From positions 2,294,001-2,358,000 of the forward strand of contig NC_089441.1 in NCBI RefSeq assembly GCF_026210795.1: DNA of 64,000 nt, given 5' to 3'. Within the stretch, counting starts at the first letter, position 1. The number at the start of each line of letters is the position of its first letter. Both the position numbers and the translations under genes were made by a program. The notes beneath the pieces are model-generated. The model did no database searches, was not told the DNA's origin, and saw only the letters and a program-made list of their open reading frames with translations. This document shows positions 1-12,338 of this stretch, in pieces. This DNA comes from Rhizophagus irregularis. Its lineage: Eukaryota; Glomeromycota; Glomeromycetes; Glomerales; Glomeraceae.

Positions 1-3000
1 CCCCTTCTAATTCACGACCTCATGATGGTGTAGGTCTTTTACTTCGCCACCCTTTACATAAACATGTTCAGAAGATCGATCCTTGGAAAGGTCGTTTGTT
101 AAAACTAGATCTTTTCTTTCATCAAACAAAAATTTCTATTATTTCTGTTTATATTCTTCCTTATCATTCTATTCATTACAAAGAACGTGATGCTATTTTT
201 GCCCAACTTAATTTATGGCTTGATAAAGCCCGTTCTAATAATTATCATTAAGGTTGCCGGGTGAAACTCATTTGGGATTTGTCTAAACGTCTAAACTTCA
301 GTTTCGCCAACTTTTTAATAAGAGTTTATTATAGTTTTGTCATTACTATAAGTTTCGTCAGTTTCGTCATTTCTCTAAGTTTCGCTAATTTTTTATTAAG
401 ATTTTAATATAGTTTCGCCAAGTTTTACCTTTTCGACAGTTTCAACTATTTGCTAAACTACCTAGTTTCACCCAGCAACCTTAATTATCATGTAGTTATC
501 CTTGGTGATTTTAATGCAGATGAAACTTCACATTCACATCTTCCTCAACATCATTTGAAAATTTTACGATCACTTTCTTCTCAATATTTTACGGATCATC
601 AATCCCATATCTCTTCAATTTCAGGTCCAAGTCCTACCTTCTATCATCATAATGGTTCTTCAAGGCTTGATTATATTTGGTCATTCCCTGGATTTCCTGC
701 TCCTGGTCTTTTCTCTCAAGTCGAAACTTGCCCTAAGCTGCATGATAATCAATTTACTGATCACTGAGTACTTACAACGGCTTTTGATTTTAGCTCTTGT
801 TTCGCTACTCTAGCTAAAGCTAGAATAAAACAAAAAAGCGAACAACGCACCATTTTTCTTTATAAAAACTTGCACGAAGATACTTGGGATAAATTTTCTA
901 ATAAAGTAAACTCACGTCTTGAGTTGTACTTGTCCACACATTATCCCTCCATATCTTCACTTTCAGCCCTTTTTCTGGATAAACTTTGGCACGCTCTTAA
1001 ACGTTCTATTCTTGGTGGTGCCATTGACTCTTTACCATTTCAACATGTATCTAATACTCACCATCATAAATATCCTCCCGAGCTTACCATGCTTATTGCT
1101 ATCAACAAATTCTTGGATAGATTATTGTTTAAATTGACCTCATCTAGGCCTAGTCGTCCTGCTCAAATTTCACAAATGATTAATTCTTTACCTACCCAAT
1201 TAATCCTCCTTAAATCTCTTTTAACAGATTATACTATACCTTCTTATAGTACAACGCTAATTTCCACTTTTGTCAAATTTTTACGTTCACAAAAGGCTTT
1301 GGTCTCAGCTTATCTTTCCACGCAATTTCATCAGCATCGTGTAGATTCTATTGAATATTATACTGCTCTTAGAGATGAACATTTCTCTACGTCTCCGGGC
1401 TCCTTTATTTCTTCAGCCCTATCAGTAGAACATCATTCTATCGTTCTTGATAGAGTTTTGGTTGTTATTGATTCCAAACCCACATTACTTACTGATCCTT
1501 CAGATATCAAACAAGCTGCTATTAAACACTTCCAATCGGTTATTACTCCTCCTTTGGTCCAGTATTCTTCCACGGATTCATTTCCTTCACGATGGCAAAG
1601 AGCATATTCTCCTCTTTCTGATATTGATTCGTCATTATATAATTCGGTCATGTCTCCTATTCTGGAAGATGAATGGAAGAACATTCTCAATTCTATGCCT
1701 AACAACAAAGCCTCTGGTCCTTCCAAAATTTCTTATGAAATGCTCAAACATTTAACTGGCGAAGCTTTTAATTTATCCCTTGTCTTAGCTAACGCCTGCC
1801 TCATTCATGGAGATGTTCCTGCTGATTGGCGTGAAGCGCTTGTTTATCCCATTCCAAAGCCTCATGAATTTGATGCACAATTAAAGAATACGCGACCTAT
1901 CACTTTATTGGAAACCGTTCGGAAATGTGTGGTTAAGGTCGTTACAATTTGGCTTTCAAAGATCCTAGCTGACAATCAAGTGCTCCAAGGTGGTAATTTT
2001 GCTGGATTACCAGGTGGTTCTACTGATATTCCTATTAAGATGCTTGATGCTATTATTCATCAACGATGTTTTGACAAAACTGATGACCAAGAGTTATGGA
2101 TTGTTTCTCAGGACATTTCTAAGGCCTTTGACTCAATTGACTTGAATATGCTCAGACTAGCTTTAATTCGTCTACACATACCATCTTTACTGATCAAATT
2201 TATCATTAATCTTTTTACAAGACGTAATAATAAAATTATTAACCATCATGGTGATACTTCTGGATATAGAGTTAGAATTGGTATTGACCAGGGTGAAATC
2301 ATTTCTCCATTATTATGGGTTATTTACTTGGATCCTTTGCTTACCACACTTAATCGAGATGCTTGTGATTCTTTTATTTTGAAATCTTCTGCATTATTGG
2401 ATTATTCTCCAATTGAATATGAACAATATAATCTTCCTGTTTCGCATATTACATTTATGGATGATTCTACTTTGATTGCTTCATCTAAACGAGGAATTGA
2501 AGATCGCCTTTCCATTACTGCTGAATTCTATACTTTAAATAATACTCAAGCGAATTCTGTAAAATACATCCTTCTTTCTTCTGAACAATTTTCCCAAACT
2601 ATAGTGTTTGACCTTTTCCCATCCCCCTTAATCCCTATTTGTTCCCTCACATTGAAGGCGTTAGCTTTATCTAAATCTTTCCGTTTTTTAGGTGTCTGGT
2701 TTTGTCTTTCAGCTTCCTCTCGTTTTGTTCATGATCAATGTACTTCCATGGTTAAAGACATGGCTACTCTACTCAGTCCTAAAAAGCTTTTGGCACAACA
2801 TGTGGCCTATCTTTATAACGTTGTCTTACTCCCAAGGCTAGAATTTCGCCTTCAAACCACCTTATTTGCTGAATCTACCATTAATCGCATGGTTTCTCCA
2901 ATGCTCTCTCTTATTCGACAGAAGGCTGGTTTGGCCTCAGTCACTCCTCTTTCCGCGCTTTTCACACTGTTGCCATTCTCTATCCAACAAGCGTTTGGTC

Positions 3001-3578
3001 AATTCCTATCATTTCATGTGGCTTCATGGCAAAGAATTTTTTCTCACCCTTTATACAAGCTTTTTGCCAACTGTATGATTACTTATCTTCAAGGATTTTT
3101 GGATTGTGATGCCTGTCCTTCTACTATTGATTTAGAACCATGGTCCCATACATTTTCCTTGCGAACACATTCTTTGTTCAATTTTTTATTATTCTCTTCT
3201 CGATTAAATATCACGTGGTCTTTATTGTTCCGACCTCCGAGAAAGGATCTACGTCCGGCAATTTCACTCCGTTCTATTTTACCGAAAGATTTATTTACTT
3301 CCATGAATAATGTTCAAAAAAATTTCTGCACTCGTTTTCTTGCTCAATTGATTACTCCGTGCAGCTCTCGCCTTCTTTCATGGAAAGATTTACGCTTTCT
3401 TAAACGAGTATCGAACAAAGGATCTGTACCTGCTTGGTTTAATTATTTATTTAATCTTATTGTTATTCCTAATTCCCCTTCTTTGTTTGTTTTATCACAA
3501 TTTAGAATTCCAATTTCCCATACTGTAGCCCTTGTTTCTAGTATAGATATTAGTCGAAATTATTGGTTTAATCCTTAA
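1..3578 (+). pseudogene. LINE A ORF2, endonuclease C-terminal half plus reverse transcriptase
   Basis: The EEP endonuclease part shows GDFNAD and SRLDYIW, and its catalytic TDH is followed at 765 by TGA where copy B has an arginine codon. The reverse transcriptase runs open from about 870 to 3578. It shows DWREALVYPIPKP, TRPITLLETVRK, the motif A region SQDISKAFDSI, the motif B region IDQGEIISPLLW and the motif C region TFMDDSTLI. FMDD replaces the common YADD but keeps both aspartates. The frame ends at 3576 in TAA where copy B has CAA (glutamine). Without that stop it would run on into RNase H. The enzyme would reverse-transcribe element RNA at a nicked target; this copy cannot make the full protein. 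Confidence 0.93.
249..483 (+). mobile_element. hAT-like MITE, 235 bp, in LINE A endonuclease
   Basis: The ends are TAAGGTTGCCGGGTGAAACT and, read inward from the other side, TAAGGTTGCTGGGTGAAACT, a 20-bp inverted repeat with one mismatch. It is flanked by a perfect 8-bp duplication ATTATCAT (241-248 and 484-491). Removing the element and one duplicate restores the sequence of copy B at this site. Termini of the form TARNG and 8-bp duplications are the hAT signature. The interior repeats GTTTCGCCAA-like words in both orientations and has no coding capacity. A related element lies at 60167-60410. Strand is arbitrary. Confidence 0.95.
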
Positions 3579-6285
3579 TGGGCTATTTCTTTTAATCGCA
3601 ATACTAACTCTTTCCTTGTTGGCCGTGTGATTACCACTTATCCTACTCCACGTAATGAAGCTCTTATTTCACATTGGATTGCGACTTCGTTCGATGATTT
3701 GCTTTCTGAATTTACTGCATGCCGCGGATGTGCCTCTGCTATCTCGCGATCCTCTACTTCTAAGACTTTACTTAAACGATGCCCTTCTGAAGGATGTTTT
3801 TCTTATGTTCCGTTATCAAGTTTGATCCGCTATCCTACAAAACCTCGTACTTATATATATGCGGACACTTGTTCAGTTTCACTCTCTGCCTCGTTAAGAT
3901 ATGCCAAATCTCTTTTGTTGTTTCATCTTTTTGCTCCGGTTCGGCTACCTCCTATGCTTAACCATGTGTCTGGGATTTCTGATATCCAACTTCCTTCTTC
4001 GGTGTCTACACTGTATATTGATGGATCCTTCCTCCCTCCTTCTAGTCATCCGATATCCTCGATGGCTTATGCATGGACTGCTATAGATCCTGACGGATTT
4101 ATTTTGGAATCTCACTATAATATTATTTCTTCCATTTTTCCTTCTGCTTTACGTTCAGAAATTTGTGCTTTAATGCATGGATTGGACTCCCTCCCTCGGA
4201 ATTCAAAGATTACTGTCGCCACTGATTGTGCTCAATTGCTTTCTTTATGGTCTTCGTATGTGAATGCTCCTTTTATTCCTAAATTACTTAAAGAACCTAA
4301 CCACCTTTTGTGGTCTTCCATACGAGCTATCAAGTCAGTAAAAAATCTGGATGTTACCTTAATCAAGGTTCCTGCTCACGCTGACGACCCTTTGAATAAT
4401 CATGTGGATGCTCTAGCCAAAGCCGCTCACACTGATTCATATCTCTCTTCTCGTCCATTGTCAGAATTATTGGCTCCTTGCATTTTACAATTTAATTCTT
4501 TACCTGTAGATATGAATATCCGGAAATTTGTTAGAGATATCTTTGACGCTAAAAGTCTTTTAACTCTTGCTGCATTACCAAGATTTAATTCCTGTTCCCC
4601 AATTTCGGATATCGATTGGGCTTGCACCAAATTTTGTCTTAACAACAATAAGCAATTTGTCTCTCATCGGAATGGCCGTTCCGATTTTTGTAGCTTCCGT
4701 ATCAAATTATTATTAGATATGCTTCCAACGCTTATGTTACGTGAATTTTTGCACATATGATTTCCGATATTATATGGTGATCCGATGAAATTCGGTACAT
4801 TTGTGTACATGTCGATTTCTGGTGTTATGAGACGATTTACGCCGATATATGATTTGTGTATATCGGTTAACTATATTAAAGATATTGATTTTGTTTGATA
4901 GATTTACTTATATATCGTTTTTATAGTTATTTTATTTTATCTAGATAATTTATTTATATTATTTATTTTCTTTATTTGTATTGTTTATATATAAGATTTT
5001 ATTAGAAGTTATTGTAGGGAAATTAGCTCAATAGTAATTAACCGTCTAAAATTATCATTTGTACTTTATTAAAAATGGCTTATAATCGTATTGTAATTGT
5101 ATTGATATATTACGAAATCAATAACCCATCAATAGACATCTATAGATTAGATTTTGCCTTGATGACAGGAAAAAGAGATGACGGTTAGATAAAATAAGAT
5201 ATAAATACACCTTCCGCCAACTCTTTGATAGAGTAGTTACCATATAGCTATTTTTCTGTAGTTATTTTGTCGTTAAATATCTTTAAGATATATTTCCTAT
5301 CCCTTTCTGTCACTTTTTATCACTTTGTTGTAAAGATCCGAATTTACACCTGTTTAATAAAATCGTTATATTTGGTCAATATTACACGTTGTTTCTAACA
5401 GTCATATAACAGTTGTTGTTATAACCATTGCGTATTTTCATTTATCGTATTTATAGTGTTTACCTTGACAATTCTTAACGAACAATACCGGAAGTACCTT
5501 GGATAGGTAGTATTGAGTAAGAATTTTGTTGGTATTCGTGTAGTTATACGATATAAGTCATCCGCCATTCGTCCCTTAATTACCGTCATTATTTGGTAAC
5601 ACTTACAACTCTCCAGAGACGAAAACCTCATCTTTATAATCCGAGTTGGCTTTGTCCTCAATGTAACTCTTCTCCTGAAACCTTAGACCACTTGTGGACT
5701 TGTCCTTATATTTTACCAGAATTTAGCCCTTTAACAACTTTTAAAGCACTTTTACTGGATCTTCGGACTACCTATCTTGATAAATTTCTTTCAGAGTCAT
5801 CTTTACTACCTTTACCGGATTCCTTCGCTGCTGATTTTAAAACTATTGATTGTTGGGATTGTGACCCTCCTTCAATTTCCTGTCTGAGACTTGCACGTGG
5901 ACTTATACCGACATCTCTTACAGAATTTCTTGGAAATTATTTTTCATCATTTACCATTTGGTCTATCTTAGATACACCTTTACACGACTTTCATTTTGAC
6001 CTTTATGTACAAATCTGGTTGTGCCATTCCATTTTCTTTCATCATTGGGAATCAGCTCAAGACATTACAAAAAAAATGAAATCGTCAGCTCTTGGGCCTT
6101 CTTCTATTTCTCAACTTTCTTCTTACATTCTTCCTGATTCTTTGACACCTTCCTTGGCGACAGTTTTCTCAGATTCCTGGGTTTCTTGGGTTTCCTCTTC
6201 TATAATTCGTGGTAGATCTTGGATCTCGCACTTGGATTTTTGGCGCCGCTTAACAGTTCAGCCTCTACTTAGGATTTCTTTTTGA
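3579..6285 (+). pseudogene. LINE A ORF2, RNase H and C-terminal zinc finger, split by insertion
   Basis: A CRGC...C region is followed by an RNase H fold with the acidic residues in order: TLYIDGSF (D), SEICALMHGLDS (E), ITVATDCAQ (D) and NHVDALAKAA (D). After the insertion at about 4736-5600 the frame resumes with a finger CPQCNSSPETLDHLWTC (C-x2-C-x9-H-x3-C), the zinc finger usual at the end of such LINE proteins. It ends at TGA 6283-6285. RNase H would remove the RNA strand during integration. It is broken by the stop at 3576 and by the insertion. Confidence 0.9.
4736..5600. mobile_element. About 865-bp insertion in LINE A
   Basis: Copy B runs straight through this point, while copy A is interrupted between GATATGCTTCCAAC and ACTTACAACTCTCC. 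The insert begins GTTACGTG and ends GGTAAC, so only five terminal bases (GTTAC/GTAAC) are inverted. The flanks AACGCTTAT and AACACTTAC could be a 9-bp target duplication with two differences. The interior is AT-rich with no convincing frame. Superfamily unknown. Confidence 0.7.
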
Positions 6286-6571
6286 TAACGGATCGGATCT
6301 TAGGGCATGCTGGATAGTTGACTCACACTGGCCTTCGGATAAAGTTGGGGTATGCGATTCTGTAATAGTTCAGTTTTTCTTTGCTTTAATTTTATTTTAG
6401 TTTAGATTTCTTTACTTGTATGAGTCGTGAAGCTAGTTCTTTTTATTTTTTATGTTTATTTTTCTATATTTCACTTTGTAATATTGTTCGATTTGATTAT
6501 TGTACTCTTCATTTGAAAATTATAATAAAAGATAAAGTCATAAGACTGTTTGCTCATAATCACCAAATATG
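6286..6571 (+). other. LINE A 3' untranslated region
   Basis: This stretch is conserved in copy B (15230-15509), including GGCCTTCGG, the AATAAAAGATAAAG block and the terminal ATAATCACCAAATATG. No poly(A) tail or microsatellite tail follows either copy. The conserved 3' end is presumably what the element's reverse transcriptase recognises (inference). Confidence 0.8.
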
Positions 6572-6711
6572 AGGATCATTGCAACTCTTTCCTGAATTTT
6601 TGAAAATACTAATAAAATTTATTTTTGGAATTTTCGTTCGAAAATTTCTAAGTGCTCGTTCATAATACTAATATTTCCACAGTTGCTTTCCTCTTTACTG
6701 AGCTTTATACT

Positions 6712-8832
6712 ATGACTACACCTCCAGCTCCTTCTGTTATTAACCCGGATATTCCGCCACCACCGCGTCCTGTTATCTCTGCTCCCTCTGGAGACCGACC
6801 TTTGTCTCCCACTAATACCGTTGGCGTACCAAACAAACGTTCGCGTACTGTCTCTGAGGACGCTATGAATGTTGATATATCTTCGCCCTTTGCTCCTGCT
6901 CCCAGCCTTATTTCTACCGTTCCTTCTGGTCTTCCTGTCAACAAAGTCCACATGATTACATCTCCTCAGAATATTACCACTCCTGTTGAAACTGTTGACG
7001 CTTCTATCCATGCTCCCTCTAACACCAGTGGTAAAGGCAAAGCTGTCGCCTTTGATATCCCAGAACGACGACCATCTCCCGATGGTAATGCTGCTGCTAT
7101 CAAATCCGCACCTTCTCGTTATCATGCTGCGGCCTACCTATGCGACGCGCCTGACGCGTTCAAAGCTAAATTCACCACCAATCACTCCATGTGTGACGAA
7201 GTGGATTGTTCACTCTCCCGTTATTCTTCTTATGGCGCTCGCGCACGATGTGAAGGATCAGGCGATAACAAAAAGATCCTTGTCTTCTTTAATGATCAGC
7301 ATGATTATACCGATTGTATCACCTCCCCACGTGCCGACCTCCTCGATTTGGCCTTCAGTCATTATTCCCCTGTAGACGCCAAGCTCAGCGATGAAATGAA
7401 GTCTTTGTTCGTCACTGATATCCCACTTTTCCTAACCGAGACTCAAGTCCGTCAGGCATTTTCCTGATATGGCATTGTAATCAAGTGCAAACTTACTCCT
7501 AGGAAACATTACTATAATGAACATGTCCAGTTTTCCTCCGCGGATGCAGTTACCCAATTCAATGATATTTGGGCGATCATTTGCCTTGGTAATTCTTTAC
7601 GTGTCTGCCCGGCATCTTTTTCAAAATCCCAATGCGATAGCGGCAGAGAACATGTTGTTATCCTCGCCGGCATCCCAAAGAATATTAAAAAAGCTGACCT
7701 GTTGGAAATTGCTACTCAAGTTAACGCTAAGGCCCTTAACGTTCCTCTATCTATCAGTTCCTACAAGCCTAAACCCTATGTATATTTGAATTTTTCCTCA
7801 TTTGAATCTCTTGAAGCTGCCAAAGAAATGACCGTGGCTTTCCGCGGCAAAGGATTAACATGGCACCCTCTCAATGAAGCACAAACTCTATGCCATGTTT
7901 GTGGGCGTCCTGGTTGTTCACCTTCTGTTTGTAATCCTCGTTCTACACAAAAAGTGGATGATCGCCTTAACAAACTATATTCACGCTTCAATGCTGGTCC
8001 TTGACGTGGTCGTCAGGATTCATGTCAATCACGTGAAAATTCTAATTCCTGTTCAAGATCGCGATCCAATTCTAGATCCCGCAATAATAATTCCTCTTCT
8101 TCCCGTTCCGACAACAGCAACAATTATACTAACACTTCTCGTCCCAATACTTCTCGAAGTACCAACCGGACCAACAATAATACTAATAATCACAGGAACA
8201 ATGAAAATTCTTCCGGCTCTACTCGACCTCCACATAAAACTCATTCTGTTAGTTCCACACCACCTACTTCTCCATCTGACAATCCTGCCCATACACTTCC
8301 TCAATATATTATTGATGATTTAAAGACGCAGATCAAAGAGATCGCTAACACTCTACGTACTCTAAAGGAAACTGTTTCTTGGATGAATGATACTATCACG
8401 TCCCATGAGTATAGGCTATCTGAGCTTGAATCAATGATGAATTATGACAACCCTGGTGACTCTGATTCGTATCCGCCTCGTGATGATCATGAAATTCAAA
8501 ATCATTCTTATGATAATGGATGGGATGATGCCCCAACCCAAGACATGAATTCTGGATTCAATCTTCCTCCCCATACTTCCCCTTTTCTCATGGACACTTC
8601 TCCTGATGCTTTTTTCTCAGCTCTGGATCTTAATTCCGTCTTATCAAGAAGACATGTCCCGTTACCTAACTCCCGACCTACTATTATTACTCCTGATGCT
8701 AATACTTCCCGTTTGCAATCGGAGATTTTTAATGTCACCAATACACAAAAGAATCTTTCTGCCCAACTTGGTTCGATTATGGAAAAATTGGACTCCTTCT
8801 CTCCTTCAAAACCCTCCCCTTCCAATGATTGA
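6712..8832 (+). pseudogene. LINE B ORF1, RRM-type nucleic-acid-binding protein
   Basis: The frame opens with MTTPPAPSVINPDIPPPPRP, a proline/serine-rich disordered head. Around residue 235 it becomes RRM-like: LFVTDIPLFLTETQVRQAF with an RNP1-like YYNEHVQFSSADA. A second alpha/beta segment follows (YVYLNFSSFESLEAAKEM), then a zinc knuckle CHVCGRPGCSPSVC, an Arg/Ser/Asn-rich tract and a short coiled coil (DDLKTQIKEIANTLRTLKE). TGA codons at 7465 and 8002 interrupt it; both fit CGA to TGA. ORF1 proteins coat element RNA; here that role is inferred from the domain order. The start is the first ATG of the open frame after the leader; an upstream in-frame ATG at 6652 is possible. Confidence 0.85.
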
Positions 8833-11800
8833 ACACCAATTTATATCGAATGCTTCACAGGGATCTCACCCCCCTGATAGTGCGCTACTTAATATTAATA
8901 GTCCTAATAACTCTCCTTCTTCCTTTTCCCCTCTTATTAATTTTGGACAAATCAATGTTAATGGTTTGTATTCCCTGTTCGTCAGCTGCATTTGTTAAAT
9001 TATTTTCTCCATTCTTCTTTTGGCGTTTTATCTTTAAATGATACTCGTCTTACTTCTTCTAGTGCTAAATTTATTTATCAAACTGAACACTCCCAATATA
9101 ATTTTAAGTCTTATTGGGCTCCTTCCCCTTCTAATTCACGACCTCATGATGGTATTGGTCTTTTACTTCGCCATCCTTTACATAAACATGTTCAGAAGAT
9201 TGATCCTTGGAAAGGTCGTCTTTTAAAATTAGATCTTTTCTTTCATCAAACAAAAATTTCTATTATTTCCGTTTATATTCCTCCTTATCATTCAATACAT
9301 TATAAAGAACGTGATTTTATTTTTGCACAACTTAATTTATGGCTTGATAAAACCCGCACTAATAACTATCACGTAGTCATTCTTGGTGATTTTAATGCAG
9401 ATGAAATTTCACATTCACATCTTCCTCAACATCATTTGAAAATTTTACGATCATTTTCTTCTCGATATTTTATGAATCATCAATCCCACATCTCTTCACT
9501 TGCAGGTCCTAGTCCTACCTTTTATCATCAAAATGGTTCTTCAAGACTTGATTATATTTGGTCATCCCCTGGATTTCCTGCTCCCGGCCTTTTCTCTCAT
9601 GTTGAATCTTGTCCTAAGTTGAATGATAATCAATTTACTGATCACCGTGTCCTCTTTACAGCCTTCGACTTTAGCTCTTGTTTCGCTACTTTGGCCAAAG
9701 CCAGATTAAAGCAGAAAAGCGAACAACACACCATCTTTCTTTACAAGAATTTAAAAGAAGATATTTGGGAGACATTTTCCAATGAAGTAAACTCACGTCT
9801 TGAGTTGTATTTGACCACACACCATCCCTCCATATCTTCACTTTCAGCCCTTCCTTTGGATAAACTTTGGCACGCTGTTAAACGTTCTATTCTTGGTGGT
9901 GCCATTGATTCTTTACCATTTCAACATGTATCCAATACTCACCATCATAAATATCCTCCCGAGCTTACCAAGCTTATTGCTATCAACAAATTTTTGGATA
10001 GATTATTGTTTAAATTGACCTCATCTAGGCCTAGTCGTCCTGCTCAAATTTCACAATTGGTTAATTCTTTACCTACACAATTAATCCTTCTTGAATCTCT
10101 TTTAACAGATTATACTATACCTTCTTATAGTACCACACCACTTCCTACTTTTGTCAAATTTTTGCGTTCACAAAAAGCTTTGGTCTCTGCTTATCTTTCC
10201 ACGCAATTTAATCAACATCGTGTAGATTCCATTGAATATTATACTGCTCTTAGAGATGAACATTTCTCTACGTCTCCGGGCTCCTTTATTTCTTCAGCCC
10301 TATCAGTGGATCATCATTCTATCATTTTTGATAGAGTTTTGGTTGTTATTGACTCCAAACCCACTTTACTTACTGATCTTTCAGATATCAAACAAGCTGC
10401 TATTAAACACTTCCAATCGGTTGTTGCTCCTCCTTTGGTACAATATTCTTCTACGGATTCATTTCCGCCCACGATGGCAAAGAGCATATACTCCTCTTTC
10501 GGATATTGATTCATCGTTATATAATTCGATTATGTCTCCTATTCTGGAAGATGAATGGAAGAACATTCTTAATTCTATGCCTAATAACAAAGCCTCTGAT
10601 CCTTCCAAAATTTTTTATGAGATGCTCAAACATTTAACTGGCGAAGCTTTTAATTTATCCCTTGTTTTAGCTAACGCCTGCCTCATTCATGGAGATATTC
10701 CCGCTGATTGGCGTGAAGTGCTTGTCTATCCCATTCCAAAGCCTCATGAATTTGACGCACAATTAAAGAATACGCGACCTATCACTTTGTTGGAAACTGT
10801 TCAGAAATGTGTGGTTAAGGTCGTTACAATTCGGCTTTCAAAAACCCTAGCTGACAATCAAGTGCTTCAAGGTGGTAATTTTGCTGGATTACCAGGCGGT
10901 TCCACTGATATTCCTATTAAGATGCTTGATGCTATTATTCATCAACGACGTTTTGATAAAACTGATGACCAAGAATTATGGATTGTTTCTCAGGACATTT
11001 CGAAGGCCTTTGACTCGATTGATTTAAACATGCTTAGACTGGCTTTAATCCGTCTACATATACCGTCTTTGTTGATCAAATTTATTATCAACCTTTTCAC
11101 AAGACGTAATAATAAAATTATTACTCACCATGGTGATACTTCTGGATATAGAGTTAGAATTGGTATAGACCAGGGTGAAATTATTTCTCCGTTATTATGG
11201 GTGATTTATTTAGATCCTTTGCTCACAACACTTAATCGAGAAGCTTGTGATCCCTTTATTTTGAAATTCTCTGCTTTATTGGATTATTCCCCGATTGAAT
11301 ATGAACAACATAACCTTCCTGTTTCACATATCACATTTATGGATGACTCTACTTTGATTGCTTCATCTAAACGAGGAATTGAAGATCGCCTTTCCATTAC
11401 TGCTGAATTTTATACTTTAAATAATACTCAAGCTAATTCAGCTAAATATATCCTTCTTTCTTCTGAACAATTTTCTCAAACTATAGTGTTTGATCTTTTC
11501 CCATCTCCTTTAATCCAAACTTGTACCCTTACTTTAAAAGCTTTAGCTTTATCCAAGTCTTTTCGCTTTTTAGGTGTCTGATTTTGCCTTTCAGCTTCTT
11601 CTCGCTTTGTTCATGATCAAAGTACTTCCATGGTCAAAGACATGGCTGCTTTACTCAGTCCTAAGAAACTTTTGGCACAACATGTGGCTTATCTTTATAA
11701 CGTTGTCTTACTTCCAAGGCTAGAATTTCGCCTACAAACCACGTTATTTGCTGAATCCACTATTAACTGCATGGTTTCTCCAATGCTTTCTCTTATTCGA

Positions 11801-12338
11801 CAAAAGGCTGGTTTAGCCTCAGTCACTCCTCTTTCCGCGCTTTTCACGTTGTTGCCGTTCTCTATTCAACAAGCATTTGGTCGATTTTTATCATCCCATG
11901 TGGCTTCATGGCAAAAAATTTTTTCTCACCCTTTACATAAAACCTTTGCCAATTATATGATTACTTACCTCCAAAGTTTTCTAGACTGTAATGCCTGTCC
12001 TTCTACTATTGACTTGGAACCATGGTCCCATATATTTTCCTTGCGAACACATTCTTTGTTTAATTCTTTATTATTCTCTTCTCGATTGAATATCACGTGG
12101 TCTTTGTTATTCCGACCTCCAAGAAAAGATCTATGTCCGGCAATTCCACTCTGGTCGATTTTACCAAAAGACTTATTCACTTCCATGAAAAATGTTCGAA
12201 AAAATTTTTGTACTCGTTTCCTTGCCCAATTGGTTACTCCGTGTGACTCTCGGCTTCTTCCATGAAAAGATTTACGTTTTCTTAAACGAGTTTTGAACAA
12301 AGGATCTGTGCCTGCTTGGTTTACTTATTTATTTAATT
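8825..12338 (+). pseudogene. LINE B ORF2, endonuclease and reverse transcriptase
   Basis: The likely start ATG (8825) lies in ATGATTGA and overlaps the ORF1 stop. The endonuclease shows INVNGL, LSLNDTRL (in place of the usual QET), ISVYIPPY, GDFNAD, SRLDYIW and FTDHRVL. The RT shows the same motifs as copy A, including SQDISKAFDSI and TFMDDSTLI. Damage: frameshifts near 8965-8995, a one-base insertion near 10465 (CCGCCCACG against CCTTCACG in copy A), and TGA for TGG at 11579 and 12263. The frame is then cut by the insertion at 12339. Confidence 0.92.

Larger units (their letters stand above)
1..6571 (+). mobile_element. LINE copy A (Tad/I-like non-LTR retrotransposon), 5' cut by window
   Basis: This is a non-LTR retrotransposon with the order endonuclease, reverse transcriptase, RNase H, cysteine-rich finger. 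It aligns along nearly all its length with copy B downstream, which supplies the reference for its damage. Copy A lacks ORF1 and the start of the endonuclease because the window begins inside it. Two later insertions interrupt it, at 249-483 and about 4736-5600. The 3' end is placed at about 6571 because the two copies share sequence up to the words CACCAAATATG and diverge right after. RNase H after the RT points to the Tad/I group of LINEs (family knowledge); the exact clade is inference. Confidence 0.93.

Noticed and set aside
1433-1726. Antisense frame in LINE A
   Set aside because: Shadow of the reverse transcriptase; the same holds for the other antisense frames within both LINEs.
5010-5090. 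Possible tRNA at GGGAAATTAGCTCAATAGTA
   Set aside because: An A-box-like start is present but no B-box and no clover-leaf pairing follow.
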